Origin: Rhizobium etli CFN 42
Lineage (GTDB): Bacteria > Pseudomonadota > Alphaproteobacteria > Rhizobiales > Rhizobiaceae
Direction: 5' to 3'
Length of the DNA: 64,000 nucleotides
NCBI RefSeq assembly: GCF_000092045.1
Contig: NC_007761.1
Location: forward strand, 313,001-377,000
Positions 37,272 to 46,409 of this stretch are shown piece by piece (position 1 is the stretch's first letter; each line of letters starts with the position of its first letter). Under the pieces are notes generated by a model. It searched no databases. It had not been told where the DNA came from and saw nothing but the letters and a program-made list of their open reading frames with translations. The position numbers and the translations under genes were made by a program.

Positions 37272-37945
37272 GACAGGATCATCCGGTCGAGTGCCGCAAG
37301 AACGGGCGCCATGAAGCGGCGCACCGCGGCATCCGCCTGGTCGGGATCGCCGGTGTCGATCGCATCGACGATATCGACATGCGCCTGCATGTCGGGTTCG
37401 GGAATATCCTTGCCGAGCGTCGCCGCAATGGTGTCGGTGATCGAGGCCGAGAAGAAAGCGTAGATTTCGATCATCGCCCGATTGCCGGAAGCAGCGATGA
37501 CCGCCTTGTGGAAGGCGAGGTCCCGTTCGATGAAGGCGGCTTCATCGCCGCCGGCGTAACTGCCGCGTTCATTCAGCAGCCGGCGCAGCTCGGCAATCGT
37601 CTCCGCCGTCTTGCGCATCGCCGTCAGGCGTGCCGCCTCGACATCGAGTGCTAAGCGCGCTTCGAACTGATCGCGCAGGCTCGCGCGCCGCGCCATGGTC
37701 AGCGGCCGGCCGGCGTCGCTGGTCGAACGCACATAGGTGCCCGACCCCTGCCGGGTTTCGAGATAACCCTGGGAGACAAGCACCCGCACCGCCTCGCGCA
37801 CCGTGCCGCGGCTGACGGAGAGCATGGCCGACAGCGAGGCCTCGTTCGGCAGCTTGTCGCCGACCGCCCAGCGCTTGCCGACAATGTCGCTGCGGATTGC
37901 CTCGATCGCCTCATCGGCGAGATTGGTCTTGCTGACCGCCTGCAT
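37268..37945 (-). CDS. GntR/FadR family transcriptional regulator
   Basis: A 225-residue regulator. The N-terminal winged helix has GDKLPNEASLSAMLSVSRGTVREAVRVL spread over residues 31-58 (the P-x-E-x-x-L-A-x-x-x-x-V-S-R-x-T-V-R-E-A signature), and the all-helical C-terminal FCD domain has the metal-binding Asp/His pattern (RDLAFHKAVIAASGN near residue 145). It probably represses its own operon with the CynX-type transporter, releasing DNA when it binds a carboxylate ligand. The start codon directly abuts the 41-bp palindrome; no clear ribosome binding site is present. Confidence 0.92.
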   Translation of the reverse strand: MQAVSKTNLADEAIEAIRSDIVGKRWAVGDKLPNEASLSAMLSVSRGTVREAVRVLVSQGYLETRQGSGTYVRSTSDAGRPLTMARRASLRDQFEARLALDVEAARLTAMRKTAETIAELRRLLNERGSYAGGDEAAFIERDLAFHKAVIAASGNRAMIEIYAFFSASITDTIAATLGKDIPEPDMQAHVDIVDAIDTGDPDQADAAVRRFMAPVLAALDRMILS

Positions 37946-37986
37946 CTTCTACTCATAAAGTCATCTGATGACTTTATGAGTAGAAG
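37946..37986. promoter_or_regulatory. Perfect 41-bp palindrome, probable GntR operator
   Basis: Two perfect 20-base arms (left arm CTTCTACTCATAAAGTCATC) are separated by a single T, and the first base beyond the left arm is the regulator's start codon. The core TCATC-T-GATGA resembles the short two-fold sites of FadR-subfamily repressors, but the symmetry is far longer than a single dimer needs, as if two dimers or an RNA hairpin were involved. Confidence 0.7.
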
Positions 37987-38024
37987 AATCCCGATCGTCC
38001 GTCAATGTCGGAAATTCAGGCAAT

Positions 38025-38050
38025 AAAAAAGGGCCGCCTCGGCGACCCTT
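38025..38050 (-). terminator. Terminator on the minus strand
   Basis: On the minus strand AAGGGTCGCC-GA-GGCGGCCCTT (one mismatch) is followed by TTTTTT. It lies 60 bases beyond the short ORF at 38110-38181, whose transcript it would end before the GntR palindrome. Confidence 0.7.
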
Positions 38051-38109
38051 TCCATGAGTTTGGCCTCGAACTGGCCTGGACTGTCAAAGCAGCCCCAGGA
38101 AGGCGGGTT

Positions 38110-38181
38110 TTAGAGCGAGGGCTGCCTCGCTTTCGTCACCTCTTCCATGCCCGATACGAGGTCCGAAATCTCATTAGACAT
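38110..38181 (-). CDS. Possible 23-residue peptide
   Basis: A short ORF starting MSNEISDLVSGMEEVT and ending in QPSL, preceded by a near-ideal AGGAAGG seven bases before the ATG and followed 60 bases later by an intrinsic terminator. This self-contained arrangement (ribosome binding site, ORF, terminator) supports a real small transcript. The peptide is mixed-charge and has no signal sequence or cysteines. It may be a free small protein, a leader peptide or a chance ORF on a small RNA. Confidence 0.4.
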   Translation of the reverse strand: MSNEISDLVSGMEEVTKARQPSL

Positions 38182-38450
38182 TGGATCACCTTCCTTTCGT
38201 TCCGTTGCTGATAGACCCAAGGTAGGACGATTCGTGTCAGATGCAAGTAGAAATACCCTTGACGCAAGGATTCGATGAATGCCAGGCATTCACAAAAGAA
38301 CACAGGCTTTCGCCGAATTTGAAGCCGGCATCCGTCACCAAACCGTCATGATCTGCTTGCAAATCGGTCGCGCGTTAAGCTGTTATTAGCCGTGGCGTTC
38401 GACAATTTAGAGCATGCCCGCCGATGCCGCGGGTTCCGGAGCAAAGAGCC

Positions 38451-39263
38451 ATGTGTCGCTGGGCAGCCTATCACGGAGACCCTCTCTATCTCGAGGAGCT
38501 GGTATCTTCGCCCGCCCATTCGCTGATCGAGCAGTCCCACTGCGCCACCCGCGCCAAGACGGCGACCAATGGCGACGGCTTCGGCATCGCCTGGTATGGC
38601 GACAGGCCAGAACCCGGCCGCTACCGAGACATCCTGCCGGCATGGTCTGATTGCAATCTGAAGAGCCTGGCGCGGCAGATCCGCTCGCCGCTCTTTCTCG
38701 CCCATGTCCGCGCCGCCACCGGCGGCGGCACGCGCCGGGACAATTGCCATCCCTTCACCCATGAGACCTGGTCCTTCATGCATAACGGCCAGATATCCGG
38801 CTTCGAGCGCCTGCGCCGGCCAATGGAGGCGATGCTTGACGACGAGCTGTTCAACGCCCGCAGCGGCACGACCGATTCCGAGCTGATGTTCCTGCTGGCG
38901 CTCCAGTTCGGCCTGCGCGAGGCGCCGATCGCCGCGATGGCTAGTATGGTCGGCTTCGTCGAAGATCTGGCCGAAAACACCATCGGCTCGATCCTGCTGC
39001 GCTTCACCGCCGCCTTCTCCGACGGCAATACGCTCTATGCGATACGCTATGCCACGGATCGCAAGGCCCCGACGCTTTATGCCTCGCCGGTCGGCGCCGG
39101 CTATTGCCTCGTCTCCGAGCCGTTGAACGACGATGTCGACGCCTGGGCGGAAATTCCCGATGGCAGCGCCGTCACCGTCGGCAAAAACGGTATCAACGTC
39201 GCCGATTTCCGGCCGGAAAATCGGAGCGTCGCCAAGCTGCAGCCTTTGGCCGCCTCCGCATAA
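38451..39263 (+). CDS. Class II glutamine amidotransferase (YafJ/EgtC-like)
   Basis: A 270-residue N-terminal-nucleophile amidotransferase. After removal of Met, Cys2 (MCRWAAYHG) becomes the nucleophile; the block FLAHVRAATGG near residue 83 and HNGQISGFERLRR near residue 110 are typical of this class, as is GTTDSELMFLLAL. It hydrolyses glutamine or a gamma-glutamyl amide; the partner or substrate is unknown. The start at 38451 is fixed by the need for Cys at position 2, excluding the longer open frame. Confidence 0.9.
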   Translation: MCRWAAYHGDPLYLEELVSSPAHSLIEQSHCATRAKTATNGDGFGIAWYGDRPEPGRYRDILPAWSDCNLKSLARQIRSPLFLAHVRAATGGGTRRDNCHPFTHETWSFMHNGQISGFERLRRPMEAMLDDELFNARSGTTDSELMFLLALQFGLREAPIAAMASMVGFVEDLAENTIGSILLRFTAAFSDGNTLYAIRYATDRKAPTLYASPVGAGYCLVSEPLNDDVDAWAEIPDGSAVTVGKNGINVADFRPENRSVAKLQPLAASA

Positions 39264-39271
39264 TCTTCGTC

Positions 39272-39394
39272 GAAAATCGAAAGCGATTTTCTAAAGCGTC
39301 CGCGATCGTTCAGATCAGCTTGTCACGCTTTAGGTGTTGGTTTTCACGCATGTCTTTGTCGCAAACCGCTGCACAGTTTTGCGAACTATGCGTG
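39272..39394. repeat. Palindromic rhizobial mosaic repeat, copy A
   Basis: Three nested or adjacent palindromes: GAAAATCG-AAAG-CGATTTTC (39272-39291), TAAAGCGT...ACGCTTTA (39292-39332) and CACGCAT...ATGCGTG (39345-39394), the last with an inner CGCAAA...TTTTGCG pair. The final one resembles the RIME-type intergenic mosaic repeats abundant in Rhizobium. It overlaps the coaBC stop codon. Confidence 0.65.
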
Positions 39395-40594
39395 GAAATG
39401 CTCGGCGATCAGCGCCGCCAATCTTTCGGCAACCTCTTCCTTCGCCAGGTCGGGCCACCGTTCGACGCCGTCGTGGCGGATGAGTCTGACGCTGTTGCGG
39501 CTGCCGCCCATGATGCAGGTCGCCGGAGAAACGTCGTTGGCGACGATCATGTCGGCGCCCTTCCTCTCGAGTTTCGCCCTTGCATTGCTCTCCACGTCCT
39601 GCGTCTCGGCGGCAAAGCCGATCACCAGTTTCGGCCGCATCGTATGATGGCCGACGGTTTTGAGAATGTCGGGATTTTCCGTCAGCGCCAGCGTCGGAAT
39701 GGATTCGCCCGGATGTTTCTTCAGCTTCTGATCGGCGGCCGAAGCGACGCGCCAGTCCGCCACCGCTGCCACCATCACGGCGATATCGGCCGGCAGCGCC
39801 GCCAGCACGGCATCACGCATTTCCTCCGCCCGCTCGACATGCACGGTGTGGACGCCGACGGGGTCGGCGATCGCCACCGGCCCGGAGACGAGCGTCACCT
39901 CGGCCCCCAGTTTGGCAAGCGCTGCAGCGATCGCATGGCCTTGCCGGCCGGAGGAGCGGTTGGCGATGTAGCGCACGGGGTCGATCGGCTCATGCGTCGG
40001 TCCTGAGGTGACGATCGCCTTGCGTCCTTTCAGCGGTTTTTCCCCGTCCTCGAGCATGGTTTCGGCGGCAGCGACGATGTCGAGCGGTTCCGCCATGCGG
40101 CCGAGCCCGGCCTCGTGGCTTTCCGCCATCTCGCCAGCCATCGGCCCGACAAAGCGGACGCCGTCTTCCCGCAGTCTTGCCGCATTGCGCCGGGTCGCCG
40201 GATGCGCCCACATTCTGGGGTTCATCGCCGGAGCCGCAAGCACCGGCCTCGCCGTTGCCAGGAGCGCGGTCGAAGCGAGATCGTCGGCAAGGCCGTTCGC
40301 CATCTTCGCCATCAGATCGGCGCTGGCGGGCGCAATCAGCACGAGATCGCAGTCGCGCGCCAGCCTGATATGGCCGACATCCTGTTCGTCCTGCCGCGAA
40401 AACAGATCGGTGAAGACGTGATCCGCGGCCAGCGCACCGACGGCAAGAGGTGTCACGAATTCCTGTGCCCCCTTGGTCATGATGGGACGCACACTTGCGC
40501 CGCGCTCGCGCAGCCGGCGGATCAGATCCAGGCTCTTATAACAGGCGATGCCGCCAGAGATGATGAGGAGGATGCGTTTGCCGCTGAGAGCCAT
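39386..40594 (-). CDS. coaBC: Bifunctional phosphopantothenoylcysteine decarboxylase / phosphopantothenate-cysteine ligase
   Basis: Makes 4'-phosphopantetheine for coenzyme A: CoaB joins phosphopantothenate to cysteine and CoaC decarboxylates the product. The 402-residue protein has the FMN-binding CoaC part first (ILLIISGGIACYKSLDLIRRL at residues 6-26, then APAMNPRMWAHPATRRN near residue 120 with the PAMN motif) and the CoaB part second (VTSGPTHEPIDPVRYIANRS near residue 194). The last codons lie inside the palindromic repeat at 39345-39394, so the C-terminus AEHFHA may have been modified by the repeat. Confidence 0.95.
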   Translation of the reverse strand: MALSGKRILLIISGGIACYKSLDLIRRLRERGASVRPIMTKGAQEFVTPLAVGALAADHVFTDLFSRQDEQDVGHIRLARDCDLVLIAPASADLMAKMANGLADDLASTALLATARPVLAAPAMNPRMWAHPATRRNAARLREDGVRFVGPMAGEMAESHEAGLGRMAEPLDIVAAAETMLEDGEKPLKGRKAIVTSGPTHEPIDPVRYIANRSSGRQGHAIAAALAKLGAEVTLVSGPVAIADPVGVHTVHVERAEEMRDAVLAALPADIAVMVAAVADWRVASAADQKLKKHPGESIPTLALTENPDILKTVGHHTMRPKLVIGFAAETQDVESNARAKLERKGADMIVANDVSPATCIMGGSRNSVRLIRHDGVERWPDLAKEEVAERLAALIAEHFHA

Positions 40595-40692
40595 GGCTTT
40601 CTACCCGTCGCCTTTTTCTGCCCGGCCTCGACCCTAAGCCTTTGGCGTAGAACATGCAATCGCGTGAACGACATGCGTCGGCTCCGCTTGAT

Positions 40693-40734
40693 CCGGCCGG
40701 CGGGTTGGAGAGAAACCACCAACCCGCCGGCCGG
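40693..40734. terminator. Strong hairpin between coaBC and the SDR gene
   Basis: Sixteen-base perfect arms, CCGGCCGGCGGGTTGG and CCAACCCGCCGGCCGG, with a ten-base loop, 18 bases beyond the SDR stop. There is no T-run, so it may be Rho-assisted or an mRNA stabiliser of the SDR transcript. Confidence 0.5.
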
Positions 40735-40752
40735 AAATCGCCCCGCGCCGTC

Positions 40753-41517
40753 TCAGCTGCGGGTGATCGAAATGCCGCCGTCAACCAGCGAAGCCGTGCC
40801 GGTGACGAAGCTGGCATCGTCGGAGGCAAGGTAGAGAACTGAGCGGGCGACCTCCTCAGGCGTCGCGACACGCTTCAGCGCATGCATATTGGTGATGGCA
40901 GCCTGCTTGTCCGCCGTATCGTTCATGTCCCGGTACATGTCGGTATCAACGGCGCCCGGCAGGACGGCGTTGACGCGCACGCCCTGCTGTCCGAATTCGG
41001 CGGCCAGCGCCTGCGTCAGGCCGATCAGGCCGGATTTGCTGGCGGCATAGGCGGCAACGCCCGGAAAGGCAAAGCTGTAGCCGACGAAGGTCGAGGTGAA
41101 GATCACCGAACCACCGCCATTTTCCGCCATCGCGCCGATCTGATGTTTGGCAGCGAGGAAGGATGCGGTCAGATTGACCGCCAGCGCCTCGCTGAAGCCT
41201 GCTTCCGAGACACCGGTGCTCGGACCCGCTTCGCCGATGATGCCGGCATTGTTGAAGGCGATGTCGAGCTTGCCGTAATGGGTCAAGGCGGCCGCGACCA
41301 GCGCCTTGTGATAGTCTTCCGACCGGACGTCGCCGGCGACGGCCACCGCTTCGCCACCCTCGGCCTTGATCTCCGCGACCAGGCTGTCGAGTTCGCGCTC
41401 GCGGCGGGCGCCGACCACGACCTTGGCGCCTTCGGCAGCAAAGAGCTTTGCCGTGACGCGGCCGATGCCGGAGCTTGCGCCGGTGACGATTGCGACCTTG
41501 TCGTTCAAGCGGTTCAT
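40753..41517 (-). CDS. Classical short-chain dehydrogenase/reductase
   Basis: A 254-residue NAD(P)-dependent oxidoreductase with all classical SDR motifs: VTGASSGIGRVTAKLF at residues 11-26 (TGxxxGxG), NNAG near residue 90, the catalytic Ser region IFTSTFVGYSF and the YAASKSGL motif near residue 160, then VNAVLPGAVDTDMYRD. The substrate is unknown. It is divergent from the LysR gene 125 bases away, which is probably its regulator. The longer upstream open frame would overlap that intergenic region and is rejected. Confidence 0.9.
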   Translation of the reverse strand: MNRLNDKVAIVTGASSGIGRVTAKLFAAEGAKVVVGARRERELDSLVAEIKAEGGEAVAVAGDVRSEDYHKALVAAALTHYGKLDIAFNNAGIIGEAGPSTGVSEAGFSEALAVNLTASFLAAKHQIGAMAENGGGSVIFTSTFVGYSFAFPGVAAYAASKSGLIGLTQALAAEFGQQGVRVNAVLPGAVDTDMYRDMNDTADKQAAITNMHALKRVATPEEVARSVLYLASDDASFVTGTASLVDGGISITRS

Positions 41518-41642
41518 GGTTCCATCTCCTATGTTGAGGCGAGGCGGCCCCTGCCGTCCCTTCCGTTGAATGGAAGATGGCATTTTCCTTTCGTTCGGAT
41601 TAGTCTCCAGATCGGGGAATTCGAATTCGGAAAGACCGAACA

Positions 41643-42554
41643 ATGATCAAGGTCGAAGGCATTGCCGCTTTCGTTGCCGTCGTCGAGGCCGGCTCGGTCA
41701 GCGAGGCGGCCCGGCGGCTCAGACTCTCCAAATCCGTCGTCAGCGAAAGGCTGGCAGAACTGGAGAAGGCGCTTGGCGGCACGCTGCTGCACCGTACGAC
41801 GCGCAAACTTGCTCTGACGGAGGACGGTGCGGTCTTCCTGGAACGAGCCGGGCGCATCGTGCGCGAGATCGAGGAGGCCGCCGCCGACATGGCCGAGCGG
41901 CGCGGCACGCTCTCCGGGCCGATCCGCATTGCTGCACCCGTCACCTTCGGCCGCATGCATCTCGGTCCGGCGCTCTATCCCTTTCTCACCGCACATCCCG
42001 ATATCCGCCTGACGCTGGATATCGACGATCGCCGTGTCGATGCCGCATCGGATGGGTATGACGCCATCATCCGCAACGGCCCGCTCGCCGACAGCCGGCT
42101 GGTCGCCTGGAAGCTCGCGCCGAGCCGCCGCCTTCTCTGCGCCTCGCCGGATTATCTCGCCCGCCAAGGAATGCCGCGCTCGCTCGCCGACCTGAACAAT
42201 CATCGCGGTATCTTCTACACCAATCGCGGTGTCGCCGACTGGCGCTTCCAGACGCCGGAGGGGGCGATCCTCGTCCGTGCAAAACCGGCGCTCGGCATCA
42301 ACAACGGCGATATGCTCCGCGACGCCGCCATCGCCGGCCTCGGCATTGCGCTGCTGCCCGCCTTCATTGCCGGCCCGGCTATTCGCGAGGGCCGGCTTGC
42401 CGAAATCGATGTCGGTCACAGGCCGGAGGCCGAATTCATCTATATGGCCCATCCCGCCGGTCGGAACCCTTCGGCCAAGCTGCGCGCCATCGCCGATCAT
42501 CTGAAGAAGAGTTTTGGCGATCCGCCCTATTGGGATATTGCGGATAGAGCATGA
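41643..42554 (+). CDS. LysR family transcriptional regulator
   Basis: A 303-residue regulator: winged helix at the N-terminus (AFVAVVEAGSVSEAARRLRL then SKSVVSERLAELEKALGGTL) and a periplasmic-binding-like effector domain. GTLLHRTTRKLALTEDG near residue 47 is the standard wing. Its position divergent from the SDR gene suggests that it controls that gene. The stop codon lies inside palindromic repeat copy B. The MFS gene follows on the same strand after the repeat. Confidence 0.93.
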   Translation: MIKVEGIAAFVAVVEAGSVSEAARRLRLSKSVVSERLAELEKALGGTLLHRTTRKLALTEDGAVFLERAGRIVREIEEAAADMAERRGTLSGPIRIAAPVTFGRMHLGPALYPFLTAHPDIRLTLDIDDRRVDAASDGYDAIIRNGPLADSRLVAWKLAPSRRLLCASPDYLARQGMPRSLADLNNHRGIFYTNRGVADWRFQTPEGAILVRAKPALGINNGDMLRDAAIAGLGIALLPAFIAGPAIREGRLAEIDVGHRPEAEFIYMAHPAGRNPSAKLRAIADHLKKSFGDPPYWDIADRA

Positions 42555-42655
42555 TGCCGAAAAGTGTGAGCGGTTTTCGGGCGACATCATGCTCTAACTC
42601 TTTAATGTAGAACAGGATTCAGATTTTAGGCCCACCGCTCAAATCTGAATCCTGT
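42546..42655. repeat. Palindromic rhizobial mosaic repeat, copy B
   Basis: First palindrome AGAGCATGATG...CATCATGCTCT (42546-42595) with inner CCGAAAA...TTTTCGG, then a spacer CTAACTCTTTAATGTAG-like and a second palindrome ACAGGATTCAGATTT...AAATCTGAATCCTGT (42612-42655, perfect 15-base arms). This two-palindrome layout is typical of RIME-like elements of Rhizobium. It overlaps the LysR stop codon. Confidence 0.75.
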
Positions 42656-42662
42656 CTAACCC

Positions 42663-44314
<1,652 letters not shown>

Positions 44315-44344
44315 CGCTCGATGGGCCGATATCCGCCTCCCGGC

Positions 44345-46006
44345 TCAATCCGGCCGGATATAGGGCACGTCTTTCTTCGCCACCTCATCCAGCGCCTCCT
44401 CGTAACCCGCATCGGCGTAGCGCATGACACCAAGGGCGGTGTCGTTGGTCAGCGCATGGTCGAGCCGCTCGTCGGCGGCGTCGGTGCCGTCGGCGATGAC
44501 GGTGACGCCGCAGCTCGTCATGTAGCCGGCATAGCCGCCGCCGCCGGAATGGACGACGACGAGATCGGCCATCGAGGAGCACAGCATCATCGCATCGATC
44601 AGCGGCCAGTCGGCGATCGCGTCGGAGCCGTCCTTCATCCGCTCGGTCATGATATTCGGATGCGCCATGGCGCCGGCATCGAGATGGTCGCGGGAGAAGG
44701 CGACGGGACCTTTGAGATCGCCGCCCGCAATCAGCGCATTGACACGCCGCGCCAGCATCGTGCGTTCGCCATGGCCGAGCCAGGCGATGCGCGACGGCAG
44801 GCCCTCGAAGGGTACGTGCTCGCGCGCCAGCCGGATCCAATTGGTGATGATCTTGTTATCGGGAAACATCTCGATGAGAAGATCATCAATCCGGGCGATA
44901 TCGCTCTCCTCGCCTGACAGAGCCATCCAGCGGAACGGGCCGATCGCCCGGGCAAAGAGCGGCCTGAGGTAGGCCTCGGTGAAGATTGGAATATCGAAGG
45001 CATTGGTGACACCGCCCTCTTTCGCCTGAGTGCGGATGAGGTTGCCATTATCGAAGACTTCTGAGCCCTTCTTTTGGAACTCTAGCATCGCCGTCACATG
45101 CTCGACGATCGAGGCGCGGCTTGCCGCCATCAATTGCCCCTGGCCGTCGTCGCGCAGGCCTTTGACCTGATCAAGGCTCATGCCCTTCGGTGCGTAGCCA
45201 TAGACGAGGTCATGCGCCGAGGTCTGATCGGTGACGATATCGGGCACGATGCCGCGCCGAGCGATCTCGGGATAAACCTCCGCCGCATTGCCGACGAGCC
45301 CGACGGACAGCGCCCGCTTCTCTTTTACGGCTGCATCGATCATCTGAAGGGCGGTATCGATATCCGGCGCGATCTCCTGGAGATAGCCGATCTGCTGGCG
45401 CTTGCGCGCCCGCTCCGGATCGATGTCGACGCAGAGGATCGCCGCGCCCGCCATGCGACCGGCAAGCGGCTGCGCGCCGCCCATACCGCCGAGTCCGGCC
45501 GTCAGCACGAAGCGGCCGTGGAGGTCGCCGCCGAAACGCCGTTCGGCGATGCGCATGAAAATCTCGTAGGTGCCCTGGATGACGCCCTGGCTGCCGATAT
45601 ATTGCCAGGCCCCTGCCGTCAGCCCACCCCAGCAGATCAGCCCTTTGCGCTGCAGCTCGTAGAACACTTCGGCCTTTGCCCATTGCCCGACGATGTTGCA
45701 GTTCGCCATGATGACGAGCGGCGCCCGGGCATGGGTCTTTACGAGCCCGATCGGCTTGCCGGACTGGATGAGCAGCGTCTGACCCTCATCCATCTCCGTT
45801 AGCGCCTTGACGATGCCCCTATGCGCCGCCCAGTTGCGGGCGGCCTTGCCGAGCGCGGCATAGACGATCAGATTGTCGGGATCCTCGCCGACGGCGAGCA
45901 CGTTTTCGAGGAGCCGCAGCAGCGCCTCCTGCCGCCAGCCCTTGGCGCGCAACTCCGGCCCGCCGGGAATCGGAAATTTCGGATGGCGTGGATTGGCCTT
46001 CGGCAT
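44345..46006 (-). CDS. Urocanase-family protein, predicted thiourocanate hydratase
   Basis: A 553-residue NAD+-dependent enzyme of the urocanate hydratase fold (QLIVYAALGKAARNW-type start, YIGSQGVIQGTYEIF near residue 140, LTAGLGGMGGAQPLAGRMAG near residue 175). Two active-site regions differ from histidine-pathway HutU as I know it: YGQMTAGSWIYIG is WGGLTAGAWQYIG here, and the usual FSQHSGMVIVCDG is YMTSCGVTVIADG (about residues 494-507). With the neighbouring MIO-less lyase, hydantoinase, carbamoylase and DUF917 genes and no hutI/hutG, the best fit is hydration of thiourocanate in ergothioneine breakdown. The ATG at 46006 fits the family start. Ordinary urocanase activity is the alternative. 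Confidence 0.75.
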   Translation of the reverse strand: MPKANPRHPKFPIPGGPELRAKGWRQEALLRLLENVLAVGEDPDNLIVYAALGKAARNWAAHRGIVKALTEMDEGQTLLIQSGKPIGLVKTHARAPLVIMANCNIVGQWAKAEVFYELQRKGLICWGGLTAGAWQYIGSQGVIQGTYEIFMRIAERRFGGDLHGRFVLTAGLGGMGGAQPLAGRMAGAAILCVDIDPERARKRQQIGYLQEIAPDIDTALQMIDAAVKEKRALSVGLVGNAAEVYPEIARRGIVPDIVTDQTSAHDLVYGYAPKGMSLDQVKGLRDDGQGQLMAASRASIVEHVTAMLEFQKKGSEVFDNGNLIRTQAKEGGVTNAFDIPIFTEAYLRPLFARAIGPFRWMALSGEESDIARIDDLLIEMFPDNKIITNWIRLAREHVPFEGLPSRIAWLGHGERTMLARRVNALIAGGDLKGPVAFSRDHLDAGAMAHPNIMTERMKDGSDAIADWPLIDAMMLCSSMADLVVVHSGGGGYAGYMTSCGVTVIADGTDAADERLDHALTNDTALGVMRYADAGYEEALDEVAKKDVPYIRPD

Positions 46007-46076
46007 CACGGGTTCCTCGCTTGGTTCTCTGCTTTTCCCTTCTTCCCGGCCGGGGAGAAGGGGAATAGCTAATTGG

Positions 46077-46406
46077 TCACTTGCCTGGCAGCGATTCCAC
46101 ATAGGCAAGCGCCGCATCGAGCAGACGCCGTCTCAGGGCATCGTCGCCGTAAGCCTCGGCGGAGGCGCGCAGCCAGCCGTGCATGACTCGCTCGCCCATC
46201 AGCATCCGGTTTACGCCCGGCAGCGCCAGCGCCCAATCATCATTGCCCTTGCCGAGACGGATCAGCATGCCGTCACTGCGCGCGCCGCAGAGAAGATTGC
46301 CGTTCAGCAGGAAGGCGCGGCCGCCGAACATGGATTTTTCGCTGAGGCCAGGACGATCGTCGAGTTCCTCACGTAGCAGTTCTTCAAGGCCGGGATCGCG
46401 TGCCAT
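46077..46406 (-). CDS. TfoX/Sxy N-terminal-domain protein
   Basis: A 109-residue protein with the TfoX-N fold: KSMFGGRAFLLNGNLLCGAR near residue 24 followed by LIRLGKGNDDWALA. Such small proteins are common in Rhizobium and are not linked to competence; their role is unknown. The ATG is three bases after the DUF917 stop, and the urocanase-family gene starts 70 bases after its own stop, so it is embedded in the putative ergothioneine operon. Confidence 0.85.
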   Translation of the reverse strand: MARDPGLEELLREELDDRPGLSEKSMFGGRAFLLNGNLLCGARSDGMLIRLGKGNDDWALALPGVNRMLMGERVMHGWLRASAEAYGDDALRRRLLDAALAYVESLPGK

Positions 46407-46409
46407 GGC

